A stretch of 64,000 bases of DNA, from the NCBI RefSeq assembly GCF_029871205.1, contig NZ_SSOJ01000166.1, positions 40,516-104,515 on the forward strand, in the 5' to 3' direction. This document shows, one piece after another, positions 51,221 through 59,002 of the stretch. Position 1 is the first letter of the stretch. Every line of letters starts with the position of its first letter. This stretch comes from Pseudomonas sp. BN417. GTDB lineage: Bacteria; Pseudomonadota; Gammaproteobacteria; Pseudomonadales; Pseudomonadaceae. The notes beneath the pieces were generated by a model. The model had not been told where the DNA came from and made no database searches. It saw only the letters and a list, made by a program, of their open reading frames with translations. Made by a program: the position numbers and the translations under genes.

Positions 51221-52486
51221 TCAATTGCTCTTCACCGCATAGTCCGGCTTCTTGTCGTTGCCAGGGATGAAGGGGCTCCAGGGCTGGGCGCGCAGCGGGC
51301 CTTCGGTTTGCCAGACCACCGAGAACTGACCGTCTTCCTGGATCTCGCCGATCATCACTGGCTTGTGCAGGTGGTGGTTGGTCTTGTCCATGGTCAGGGT
51401 GTAGCCCGACGGCGCGGCGAAGCTCTGGCCGGCCAGGGCTTCGCGGACCTTGCTCACGTCGGTGGTGCCGGCCTTTTCCACGGCCTGGGCCCACATGTGG
51501 ATGCCGACGTAGGTGGCCTCCATCGGGTCGTTGGTCACCGCGGTCTGGTAGTTGGGCAGGTTCTTGGCCTTGGCGTAGGCCTTCCACTGCTCGACGAACT
51601 TGCCGTTGACCGGGTTATCCACCGACTCGAAGTAGTTCCAGGCGGCCAGGTGGCCCACCAGCGGTTTGGTGTCGATGCCGCGCAGTTCCTCTTCGCCCAC
51701 CGAGAAGGCCACCACCGGCACGTCGGTGGCTTCCAGGCCCTGGTTGGCCAGTTCCTTGTAGAAGGGCACGTTGGAGTCGCCGTTGACGGTGGAGATCACC
51801 GCGGTCTTTCCGCCGGCGGAGAACTTCTTGATGTTGGCGACTATGGTCTGGTAGTCGCTGTGGCCGAAGGGGGTGTAGACCTCTTCGATGTCCTTGTCGG
51901 CCACGCCCTTGCTGTGCAGGAAGCTGCGCAGGATCTTGTTGGTGGTGCGCGGGTAGACGTAGTCGGTACCCAGCAGGAAGAAGCGCTTGGCGCTGCCGCC
52001 GTCTTCGCTCATCAGGTATTCCACCGCCGGGATGGCCTGTTGGTTCGGCGCGGCGCCGGTGTAGAAGACGTTGGGCGAGAGTTCTTCACCCTCGTACTGC
52101 ACCGGGTAGAAGAGCAGGCCGTTGAGTTCCTCGAAGACCGGCAGCACGGATTTGCGCGATACCGAGGTCCAGCAGCCGAAGACCACGTCCACCTTGTCCT
52201 TGGTCAGTAGCTGGCGCGCCTTCTCGGCGAACAGCGGCCAGTTGGAGGCCGGGTCCACCACCACCGGTTCCAGCTGCTTGCCGTTGACCCCGCCCTTGGC
52301 GTTGATCTCTTCGATGGTCATCAGCGCCATGTCTTTCAGCGAGGTTTCGGAGATCGCCATGGTGCCGGAGAGCGAATGCAGGATACCGACCTTGATGGTC
52401 TCGGCCGCCTGGATGCTCCAGGACATGCCCATGGCGGCGATGGACGCGGAAAGGGTGAAGGCCTTGATCAGGCTGCGACGTTGCAT
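51221..52486 (-). CDS. urtA: Urea ABC transporter substrate-binding protein UrtA
   Basis: 421 residues. The N-terminus MQRRSLIKAF followed by a hydrophobic stretch and QAAE resembles a twin-arginine signal peptide. The mature part is a type I periplasmic fold with VGILHSLSGTMAISETSLKD and the UrtA segments VFGCWTSVSRKSVLPVFEE and NGLLFYPVQYEGEE. It captures urea or short amides in the periplasm. First gene of urtABCDE; no sigma-54 core was found in the 85 bp before it, so it may share the upstream GntR gene's transcript or use another promoter. Confidence 0.94.
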   Translation of the reverse strand: MQRRSLIKAFTLSASIAAMGMSWSIQAAETIKVGILHSLSGTMAISETSLKDMALMTIEEINAKGGVNGKQLEPVVVDPASNWPLFAEKARQLLTKDKVDVVFGCWTSVSRKSVLPVFEELNGLLFYPVQYEGEELSPNVFYTGAAPNQQAIPAVEYLMSEDGGSAKRFFLLGTDYVYPRTTNKILRSFLHSKGVADKDIEEVYTPFGHSDYQTIVANIKKFSAGGKTAVISTVNGDSNVPFYKELANQGLEATDVPVVAFSVGEEELRGIDTKPLVGHLAAWNYFESVDNPVNGKFVEQWKAYAKAKNLPNYQTAVTNDPMEATYVGIHMWAQAVEKAGTTDVSKVREALAGQSFAAPSGYTLTMDKTNHHLHKPVMIGEIQEDGQFSVVWQTEGPLRAQPWSPFIPGNDKKPDYAVKSN

Positions 52487-52571
52487 GGGGCGCTCTCCAT
52501 TCTTTGCAAGTATTTGAAATGACTGCGTTTATTGGTCTGTTGTCCGGGCAGTTTTCAAAGGGTCTTCCACG

Positions 52572-53288
52572 TCACCCTTGGGCTGGCTGCGGTCTCTGCC
52601 GCGCGCTGTGCAACATGTGCAGGGTGATCTTGCGTACTTCGGCCTTGCTCGTTTCGATATGGGTCCTCAGCAATTGCTGTGCCTCTTCGCAGTTCCGCTC
52701 GCCGATGGCCTGCAAAATCGCCTGGTGTTCGGCGTAGGTGGCCTCGATTCGCGCGTCCTGGGTGAAGTCCAGGCGGCGGATGATGCGGATCTTTTCGCTG
52801 ACTTCACGGTGGATGCGTGCCATCTCGCGATTGCCCGCCGCCTCCACCAGTTGGCAGTGGAATTCCTCGTCCAGGCGCGACACCTCGGGGCCGTCGTCCA
52901 GTCGCGGTTGCACCATCCAGGTGCGACGGAGCCGTTGCAGTGCTTCGAGTTGCGCAGCGCTGGGGCGCGCGCAGAGGCGGCGCAGCGCTTCCAGTTCGAG
53001 GACGATGCGCAGCTCGTACAACTCCTCGAAATGTTCGAAGTCGAAGGCCTTCACCTGCCAGCCGCTGCGAAAGCGCACTTCCAGGTAGCCCTCGCGCTCC
53101 AGGCGATGCAGGGCCTGGCGCACCGGAGTACGGCTGGCGGCCATGCGCTCGGCCACGTCGCCTTCGCTGAAACGGTCGCCGGGCAGCAGGCGGAATTCAC
53201 TGATCTCGGCCTTGAGCCGGGCGTAGATGCGTCCGGCCAGGCTCTCGGGGTGCTGGCGACGCCCGCTGCTGGTGCCGGCGAGTTGCAT
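52572..53288 (-). CDS. GntR-family (FadR subgroup) transcriptional regulator
   Basis: 238 residues: winged HTH about 20-80 (LAGRIYARLKAEISEFRLLPGDRF; SEGDVAERMAASRTPVRQAL) and a C-terminal FCD helical ligand domain (about 95-230) with DEEFHCQLVEAAGN and EHQAILQAI. It lies upstream of urtA on the same strand and directly downstream (2 nt) of an allophanate-hydrolase-like relic. That suggests it once, or still, controls urea or pyrimidine/amide catabolism (inferred). ATG 53288; the open frame further upstream is the relic's antiphase. Confidence 0.85.
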   Translation of the reverse strand: MQLAGTSSGRRQHPESLAGRIYARLKAEISEFRLLPGDRFSEGDVAERMAASRTPVRQALHRLEREGYLEVRFRSGWQVKAFDFEHFEELYELRIVLELEALRRLCARPSAAQLEALQRLRRTWMVQPRLDDGPEVSRLDEEFHCQLVEAAGNREMARIHREVSEKIRIIRRLDFTQDARIEATYAEHQAILQAIGERNCEEAQQLLRTHIETSKAEVRKITLHMLHSARQRPQPAQG

Positions 53289-53290
53289 GC

Positions 53291-53458
53291 TCAGCGCTGC
53301 TGGCTGGCGATGAAGGCGTGCCAGTCGCCGAATCCGGTGATGTCGCGGGCGCCATCCAGGGCGTAGGGCTCGCAGATGAAGCCTTTCACCCAGCGGCCGT
53401 CTTCCAGCTGCAGGTTGGGGGCGAATGGGGTGGTTCCGGTCGCAGGTTGGTGCGTGTC
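53291..53458 (-). pseudogene. C-terminal relic of an allophanate-hydrolase-like protein
   Basis: The last 50 or so codons read PNLQLEDGRWVKGFICEPYALDGARDITGFGDWHAFIAS. This resembles the C-terminal end of AtzF-type allophanate hydrolase (consensus near GxVxLxDGRxVxGFLCE...GAxDITxxGGW). The frame is open 71 codons, but its first 20 or so come from a family B REP at 53459-53526, and the amidase part is absent. So the gene was truncated, probably by REP insertion or deletion. The stop is 2 nt from the GntR start. Identification is from pattern memory and needs a profile search. Confidence 0.55.
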
Positions 53459-53526
53459 CGTAGGGGGATAGCGCTCTTTTATCCACCATTGCGGTGGAAA
53501 TCCCACAGGTGGATTTCCACCCTACG
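53459..53526. repeat. REP pair, family B
   Basis: CCGTAGGGGGATAGCGCTCTTTTATCCACC...GGTGGATTTCCACCCTACGG. Marks the truncation point of the allophanate-hydrolase-like relic. Confidence 0.75.
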
Positions 53527-53537
53527 GCATGCCCGCG

Positions 53538-54134
53538 TCAGAGCACGAGGTAGTTCTTCACCCCGGTGAAGATGATCTGTGCGGCCAGGGCGCAGACGAA
53601 CAGGCCCATCAGCCGGCTGACGATCTGCAGGCCCTGGTCGCCGAGGATGCGTTCGATGCGGTCGGACAGGTAGAGGATCGCTCCCACCGTGGCGCTGGCG
53701 ATGGCAATGGCGATCAGCGCGGTGAGCTTGTCGTTCCAGTGCACGTGGCCCGCGCCCATCACCAGCATGGCGCCGATGGTGCCGGGGCCGACGGTGAGGG
53801 GGATGGTCAGCGGCACTATGGTGACGTCCTGCTGCACGTTGTCGGCCTGCACCGCCGACTTGCCCTGGGCCATGCCGAGGGCGGAGATGAACAGCACGGT
53901 GCCGGCGCCGATGCGGAAGGCATCGATGGTGATGCCGAAGACGTTGAAGATGGCCTGGCCGAACAGGTAGAGCAGGGCGCTGGCCACCAGGGTGCCGAGG
54001 GCGACCTTCCAGGCGAGCTTCTTGCGTTCCTTCACCGTGTGGCCGCGGGTCAGGCCGATGAAGCAGGAGAGCACGAAGAAGGGGCTGTAGAGCACCAGCA
54101 TCTTCAGGTACAGACTGGAAAGGCTTTCAAGCAT
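53538..54134 (-). CDS. MarC family (UPF0056) membrane protein
   Basis: 198-residue protein with six predicted helices. NVFGITIDAFRIGAGTVLFISALGM and TIVPLTIPLTVGPGTIGAML are family signatures (the second is the MarC PLTxGPGT motif). Function unsettled; earlier links to antibiotic resistance were not upheld for MarC. Divergent from the MoaD-like gene. Confidence 0.88.
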   Translation of the reverse strand: MLESLSSLYLKMLVLYSPFFVLSCFIGLTRGHTVKERKKLAWKVALGTLVASALLYLFGQAIFNVFGITIDAFRIGAGTVLFISALGMAQGKSAVQADNVQQDVTIVPLTIPLTVGPGTIGAMLVMGAGHVHWNDKLTALIAIAIASATVGAILYLSDRIERILGDQGLQIVSRLMGLFVCALAAQIIFTGVKNYLVL

Positions 54135-54277
54135 GGTGGGGGCATCCGTTCGTCGCTACCAGGACCGCCTGCTCAGTGTAGAGGCTGCCCTGCCGTTGGG
54201 CGCACAACTATAACCGCACCGCCGGGCTCGGCTATACCTTCCCCCACTGGGGCGTCTTGCCGCGCAGGGAACTGTCC

Positions 54278-54547
54278 ATGGCGCATATCAGCTTCACTCC
54301 CAACTTGCAGCGTCACCTCGACGTGCCCGAGCTGGATGTCGCGGCCGCCACCGTGGCCGCCGCCCTGGACGCGGCCTTCGTCGCCAATCCGCGCCTGCGC
54401 AGTTACCTGCTTGACGACCAGGGGCGCCTGCGCCGGCATGTGGCGATCTTCGTCGATGCCCAGCAAGTGAATGACCGCCGCCGGTTGAGCGATCCGGTGG
54501 GGCCGGCCAGCGACATCTTCGTCGTCCAGGCGCTGTCCGGCGGCTGA
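54278..54547 (+). CDS. MoaD/ThiS-like ubiquitin-fold protein
   Basis: 89-residue beta-grasp protein ending in Gly-Gly (QALSGG), the hallmark of sulfur carriers (MoaD, ThiS) that are adenylated at the C-terminus. Segments ELDVAAATVAAALDAAF and VAIFVDAQQVNDRRRLSDPV fit the fold. No E1-like ThiF/MoeB or molybdopterin gene is nearby. The next gene, 20 nt downstream on the same strand, is a BNR beta-propeller, so the two form an operon. Start ATG 54278 after AGGGAA. Function unknown. Confidence 0.82.
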   Translation: MAHISFTPNLQRHLDVPELDVAAATVAAALDAAFVANPRLRSYLLDDQGRLRRHVAIFVDAQQVNDRRRLSDPVGPASDIFVVQALSGG

Positions 54548-54567
54548 GACGGGACAAGGAGAAGGAC

Positions 54568-55650
54568 ATGAGCCGATGCATCCATGTAGCGACCCGAAAG
54601 GGCCTGCTGCGTTTCGAGCCGCAGGGAGGCAGCTGGCGCCTGGCGCGCCAGGACTTCCTGGGCGAGCCGGTGAGCATGCTGCTGGCCGACCCGCGCGACG
54701 GCCACCTCTACGCGGCCCTGCACCTGGGCCACTTCGGACCCAAACTGTGGCGCTCGGCGGACGCCGGGGAAAACTGGGAGGAAATCCCCGCACCGGCTTT
54801 CGCACCCGCCGCCGAAGGCGAGGAGGGGCCGTCTGTGGAAATGATCTGGTGCCTGGAGCCGGGTGGCCCGGACCAGCCCGGTACGCTCTGGGCCGGCACC
54901 CTTCCCGGCGGCCTGTTCCGCTCCCGCGACCACGGCAATTCCTGGGCGCTGGTGGACAGCCTCTGGCAGCGCCCGGAGCGGGCGAACTGGTTCGGCGGCG
55001 GCTATGACCAGCCGGGCATCCATTCCATCTGCGTCGATCCGCGCAATAGTCGCCACCTGACCCTGGCCGTGTCCTGCGGCGGTGTCTGGCACAGCGAGGA
55101 CGAGGGCGCCAGCTGGAACTACCGCACCCGCGGCATGCGTGCCGCCTATATGCCGCCGGAGCGCGCCGAGGAGCCGGACATCCAGGACCCGCACCGGATG
55201 GTGGCCTGCCCGGCGGACCCGGAGCGGCTCTGGGTGCAACATCACAACGGCATTTTCGTCAGTTCGGACCGCGGGCTGAACTGGCGTGAAGTGCAGCAGG
55301 CCGGGCCGTCCACCTTCGGCTTCGCCGTGGCGGTGCACCCGGCCGACCCGGACTGCGCCTGGTTCGTACCGGCGGTGAAGGACGAATGCCGGGTGCCGGC
55401 GGACCAGCGCCTGCGGGTGACCCGTACCCGCGACGGTGGCCGGAGTTTCGATGTGCTGGAGCAGGGCCTGCCACAGCAGCTCTGCTATGACCTGGTGTAC
55501 CGCCATGGGCTGGATGTGGATGCCAGCGGGCAACGCCTGGTGATGGGCTCGACCACCGGTCACCTGTGGGTCTCGGAGGACCAGGGGGGCAGCTGGAGCC
55601 TGGTGGCCGGATACCTGCCGCCGATCTTTGCGGTGCGGTTCGGAGAGTAG
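54568..55650 (+). CDS. BNR-repeat beta-propeller protein (sialidase/photosystem-assembly fold)
   Basis: 360 residues with at least five Asp-box (SxDxGxxW) motifs: SADAGENW, SRDHGNSW, SEDEGASW, SSDRGLNW, SEDQGGSW, and a degenerate TRDGGRSF. No signal peptide is visible, so cytoplasmic. Often annotated as glycosyl hydrolase, but no sialidase catalytic arginine triad or FRIP motif is seen. Co-transcribed with the MoaD-like gene, pointing to a shared, uncharacterised role. ATG 54568 follows AAGGAGA. Confidence 0.85.
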   Translation: MSRCIHVATRKGLLRFEPQGGSWRLARQDFLGEPVSMLLADPRDGHLYAALHLGHFGPKLWRSADAGENWEEIPAPAFAPAAEGEEGPSVEMIWCLEPGGPDQPGTLWAGTLPGGLFRSRDHGNSWALVDSLWQRPERANWFGGGYDQPGIHSICVDPRNSRHLTLAVSCGGVWHSEDEGASWNYRTRGMRAAYMPPERAEEPDIQDPHRMVACPADPERLWVQHHNGIFVSSDRGLNWREVQQAGPSTFGFAVAVHPADPDCAWFVPAVKDECRVPADQRLRVTRTRDGGRSFDVLEQGLPQQLCYDLVYRHGLDVDASGQRLVMGSTTGHLWVSEDQGGSWSLVAGYLPPIFAVRFGE

Positions 55651-56095
55651 GGCAGGCCTGCGGCCTGCATAGCGAATGAATTCGCCCCCACAGGAAGGGC
55701 ACCAAGTCCCGGCTTGCACGGTCAGCCCCCTCTCCCACTTGCGGGAGAGGGTTGGGGAGAGGGCTGTTGGGGTCGGCAGGGAGTTGGCGGGCAGGCCTGC
55801 GGCCTGCATAGCGAATGAATTCACCCCCCACAGGAAGGGCACCAAGTCCCGGCTTGTACGGTCAGCCCCTCTCCCGCATGCGGGAGAGGGTTGGGGAGAG
55901 GGCTGTTGGGGTCGGCAGGGAGTTGGCGGGCAGGCCTGCGGCCTGCTTGGCGAATGAATTCGCCCCTACAGGAAGGGCACCAAGTCCCGGCTTGTACGGT
56001 CAGCCCCTCTCGAGGGTTGGGGAGAGGGCTGTTGGGGTCGGCAGGGAGTTGGAGGGCAGGCCTGCGGCCTGCTTGGCGAATGAATTCACCCCTCA
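55651..56095. repeat. 139-bp tandem array of a composite REP unit
   Basis: Three copies start at 55651, 55790 and 55929 (period 139 bp), with a partial fourth at 56055. Each copy contains a family C unit (GGCAGGCCTGCGGCCTGC, GAATGAATTCgCCCC) and a family D hairpin (CCCTCTCCC...GGGAGAGGG). The third copy has lost about 13 bp of the hairpin loop. The array fills the gap between the convergent BNR and retS genes. Confidence 0.88.
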
Positions 56096-56113
56096 CAGGT
56101 TGTTCGGACGCCG

Positions 56114-58891
56114 TCAGCTATGCACAGCGCGCTGGTCGCGCAGTTCCTTCTCGGCCACCCAGTACTCGATCAGTTCGCGCAGTTGCGAGAGTTCCACCGG
56201 CTTGGCCATGTGGCCGTCCATGCCGGCGAGGCGGGCGCGTTCCTTGTGTTCGCTGAGGATATGGGCGGTCAGGGCGACCACCGGGGTGCGCGGGCGCTGT
56301 TCGATGTTCTCCCAGTTGCGCAGCATCTCGGTGGCGGTGAAACCGTCCAGCACCGGCATCTCACAGTCCATCAGCACCAGGTCGTAGCGCTGGTTCTTCA
56401 TGGCGCTCAGGGCTTCCTCGCCGTTGCTGGCGGTGTCCGGCTCGAGGTTGAGCTTGCTCAGCATGCCGCGGATGACCTTGGTGGAAATGCTGTTGTCCTC
56501 GGCCACCAGGATGCGAAAGTCACTGGGCACGTGCAGCGGCTCGCTGACCTGGGAGCCCGGCAGCGAAATGGAGCCGCCCATCCTGCGCTGGTTCATCTCG
56601 TCGGCCAGGGTGGTCTTCAGGGTGTAGCCCGCCACCGGTTTGGCGAGGATGCGCTTGATGCCGGCGTTGCGGGCGATGATCTTGCTCGGCGCGTTGCTGA
56701 TGCCGGTGAGCATGATGATCAGGATGTCGTGGTTGAGGCTGGGGTCTTCCTTGATCTTGGCCGCCAGCTGCATGCCGGTCATGCCGGGCATGTCCTGGTC
56801 CAGCAGGACCACGTCGAAGTACTCGCGCAGGTGCGCCTTGGTCCGCAGGAGGGCCAGCGCTTCCTTGCCGGAAGGCACCGCGCTGACCTGCAGGCCCCAG
56901 GCACCGCACTGCTGCACCAGCACCTTGCGGCAGGTGTCGTTGTCGTCCACCACCAGCAGGCGCGCGCCCTCCAGCGGGCTGTCGAGGTCGGCGGCGGGGC
57001 GTTCGAGGTACTGGCTGTCCAGCGGCAGGGTCAGCCAGAGGGTGCTGCCCTGGCCGGAACCGCTCTGGATGCCGAAGTCGCCGTTCATCAGGCGTACCAG
57101 CTGGCGGGCGATGATCAAGCCTAGGCGGCCGCCGACCTTGCTGGCGGTGAGGAAGTCGCGGCTCTGCAGCTCGGCGTTCAGCAGGGCGTCGCGCTCGCTG
57201 GCCTCCAGGGGGCGGCCGCTGTCCTGCACGGCTACGCGCAGGCGCGGTGCGCTGGTGCTGTTGTCCAGGGCGACCACCAGGAGGATTTCGCCTTCGTCGG
57301 TCTGCTTGAAGGCATTGTCCAGCAAGCTCAGGAGTATCTGCCGCAGGCGTGTGGGGTCGCCGCCTACCACGCGTGGCACCTGTGGCTGCATGAAGCTGAT
57401 GAGTTCGACCCGCTGCTGCTCGGCCTTGGCACGGAAGATGTCGAGGCAGTCGTCGATCATGGCATTGAGGTCGAACTGCACGTCGTCCAGCTCGATCTGG
57501 CCGGATTCCAGCCTGGAGATGTCGAGGATCTCGTTGATCAGGGTGAGCAGCTCGTTGCCGGAGCTGTGGATGGTCTGCACGTAGTCGCGCTGCTTGGCCG
57601 ACAGCGGCGTGCCGAGGAGTAGTTCGGTCATGCCCAGCACGCCGTTCATCGGGGTGCGGATCTCGTGGCTGATCTTGGCGAGGAATTCGCCCTTGGCCTT
57701 GAGTTCGGCGGAGCTGGCGGCCAGTTCACGGCTGACGCTGAAGGCTTCGTACTGGATGCGCCGCTGGCGCTCGCTAAGGGCCATGCTGAGGAACACGCCG
57801 CTGACGGTGGAGATCGCCAGCAGGACATAGGCCAGCCAGTCGGATTGCAGGCGCCAGTAGCCGAACAGGGCCGGCAGGGCAGCCAGTATGGCGACACTGA
57901 ACAGCCCAAGGGCGAGGCTGAACAGGCGCGCCGGGCGGTAGCCGTGCTGCCAGTGATGGACGGACACGGTGAGCATGCTGACGCTGGCGATGGCCGCGAG
58001 CACGTAGACCAACTGGTTGAACTGCAGCTCGGTGACGATCAGCAGCAGGGCACCGGTAAGGCTGATGAGCACGATCTCGCCGATCAGCATGCCGGTCAGC
58101 GGCGTGCTCGGACAGACCTTGTGGAAGAAGCTGGCGGTGAAGGCCAGGGCGCAGAGCATCGCCAGCAGCATGGCGAGGTTGGCGATCTGCGGTTGTGCGC
58201 TCTGCCATTCGCCAAGCCAGGGCGAGCTGATACCCAGCAGGCTCAGGCCGGTGACGATCAGGCAGGTCTGCGCGGCGGCCAGCCAGAGGCTGACGCCGGC
58301 GCGGGAATACGCGTAGCGCATCAGGTTATAGAAGACCAGCATGACCAGGCCACCCAGCAGCAGGCCGTACAGCAGCGGGCGGGTGTCATCGGCGGCCATC
58401 AGCGCCGAGGACTGCAGGGTGATGGTCGGCCGCAGGGCGTGTTCCGAGGCCAGGCGCAAGTAGATGTCCAGGGGCTCCTGCTGGACCGGCAGCGGCAGGA
58501 GGAAGTCGCGACTGGGCAGCGGACGCTCGCTGAATGGCAGACGGCTGCCGGTGCGGGTGTGGGCCACCAGTTCTTCGCCCTTGAGGACGTAGAGGTCGAG
58601 ATAGGCCAGGTAGGGGGCGAAGATGCGCAGCAACTGCTCGTGCTGGCTCGGCGGAAGTCGGTAGTGCAACCAGAGGGCGCTGCCGCTGCCGGGGGTGTAG
58701 AGCTGGTCGAGGTCGGCCGGGGTGAACTGGGAAAGGGCCTGCTGGGTCCGCACTTCCTCCAGCTGGAGGTTGGCGCTGGGATCGAGCAGCATGTGCCATT
58801 GCCGCTCCTCGGCCGCCTGGGCGGGCAGCAGGTGCAGCATGGCCAGCAGCAGGCTGGCGATCAATCCTGTGGCAATCCTGAGCCGAGGCAC
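56114..58891 (-). CDS. retS: RetS-like hybrid sensor histidine kinase
   Basis: 925 residues: signal peptide (about 1-26), 7TMR-DISMED2 sensor (27-165), seven membrane helices (170-385), HisKA with His in KISHEIRTPMNG (about 409), HATPase, and two receiver domains with Asp in LLDQDMPG (about 697) and LMDCEMPV (about 841). RetS inhibits GacS and so blocks rsmY/rsmZ expression, favouring virulence over biofilm. The G1 box is DSGRP rather than DxGxG, consistent with non-canonical kinase function. Synteny with purD matches PAO1 PA4856. I use GTG 58891 (AAGGGA 9 nt upstream); TTG 58933 would put a TATAAT inside the gene. Confidence 0.9.
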   Translation of the reverse strand: MPRLRIATGLIASLLLAMLHLLPAQAAEERQWHMLLDPSANLQLEEVRTQQALSQFTPADLDQLYTPGSGSALWLHYRLPPSQHEQLLRIFAPYLAYLDLYVLKGEELVAHTRTGSRLPFSERPLPSRDFLLPLPVQQEPLDIYLRLASEHALRPTITLQSSALMAADDTRPLLYGLLLGGLVMLVFYNLMRYAYSRAGVSLWLAAAQTCLIVTGLSLLGISSPWLGEWQSAQPQIANLAMLLAMLCALAFTASFFHKVCPSTPLTGMLIGEIVLISLTGALLLIVTELQFNQLVYVLAAIASVSMLTVSVHHWQHGYRPARLFSLALGLFSVAILAALPALFGYWRLQSDWLAYVLLAISTVSGVFLSMALSERQRRIQYEAFSVSRELAASSAELKAKGEFLAKISHEIRTPMNGVLGMTELLLGTPLSAKQRDYVQTIHSSGNELLTLINEILDISRLESGQIELDDVQFDLNAMIDDCLDIFRAKAEQQRVELISFMQPQVPRVVGGDPTRLRQILLSLLDNAFKQTDEGEILLVVALDNSTSAPRLRVAVQDSGRPLEASERDALLNAELQSRDFLTASKVGGRLGLIIARQLVRLMNGDFGIQSGSGQGSTLWLTLPLDSQYLERPAADLDSPLEGARLLVVDDNDTCRKVLVQQCGAWGLQVSAVPSGKEALALLRTKAHLREYFDVVLLDQDMPGMTGMQLAAKIKEDPSLNHDILIIMLTGISNAPSKIIARNAGIKRILAKPVAGYTLKTTLADEMNQRRMGGSISLPGSQVSEPLHVPSDFRILVAEDNSISTKVIRGMLSKLNLEPDTASNGEEALSAMKNQRYDLVLMDCEMPVLDGFTATEMLRNWENIEQRPRTPVVALTAHILSEHKERARLAGMDGHMAKPVELSQLRELIEYWVAEKELRDQRAVHS

Positions 58892-58922
58892 AGTCGAGGT
58901 CCCTTCGTGGGTGAGTGGCCGG

Positions 58923-58928
58923 ATTATA
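58923..58928 (-). promoter_or_regulatory. Candidate -10 for retS
   Basis: TATAAT on the minus strand (ATTATA on the plus strand at 58923-58928), about 32 bp upstream of the chosen GTG. No clear -35 is seen. Confidence 0.4.
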
Positions 58929-58958
58929 GCCAAGCCCCTATCGCGCGGAATATAACCA

Positions 58959-58978
58959 TGGCGGCCACCGGGCCGCCA
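58959..58978 (-). terminator. Hairpin between purD and retS
   Basis: TGGCGGCC-CGGT-GGCCGCCA, perfect 8-bp stem, 25 nt downstream of the purD stop on the minus strand. Only a weak T-rich tail (TGGTTATATT) follows, so termination is probable but not sure. Confidence 0.5.
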
Positions 58979-59002
58979 GGGTCTTGGCCATTTACCCGAT
59001 CT

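Noticed and set aside
52487-52571. Search for a sigma-54 core in front of urtA
   Set aside because: No TGGCAC-N5-TTGC-like element with correct GG/GC spacing was found on the minus strand.
55651-56095. Tandem array considered as CRISPR or as small genes
   Set aside because: Period of 139 bp is too long and copies are nearly identical throughout; open frames here are made of the repeat units.
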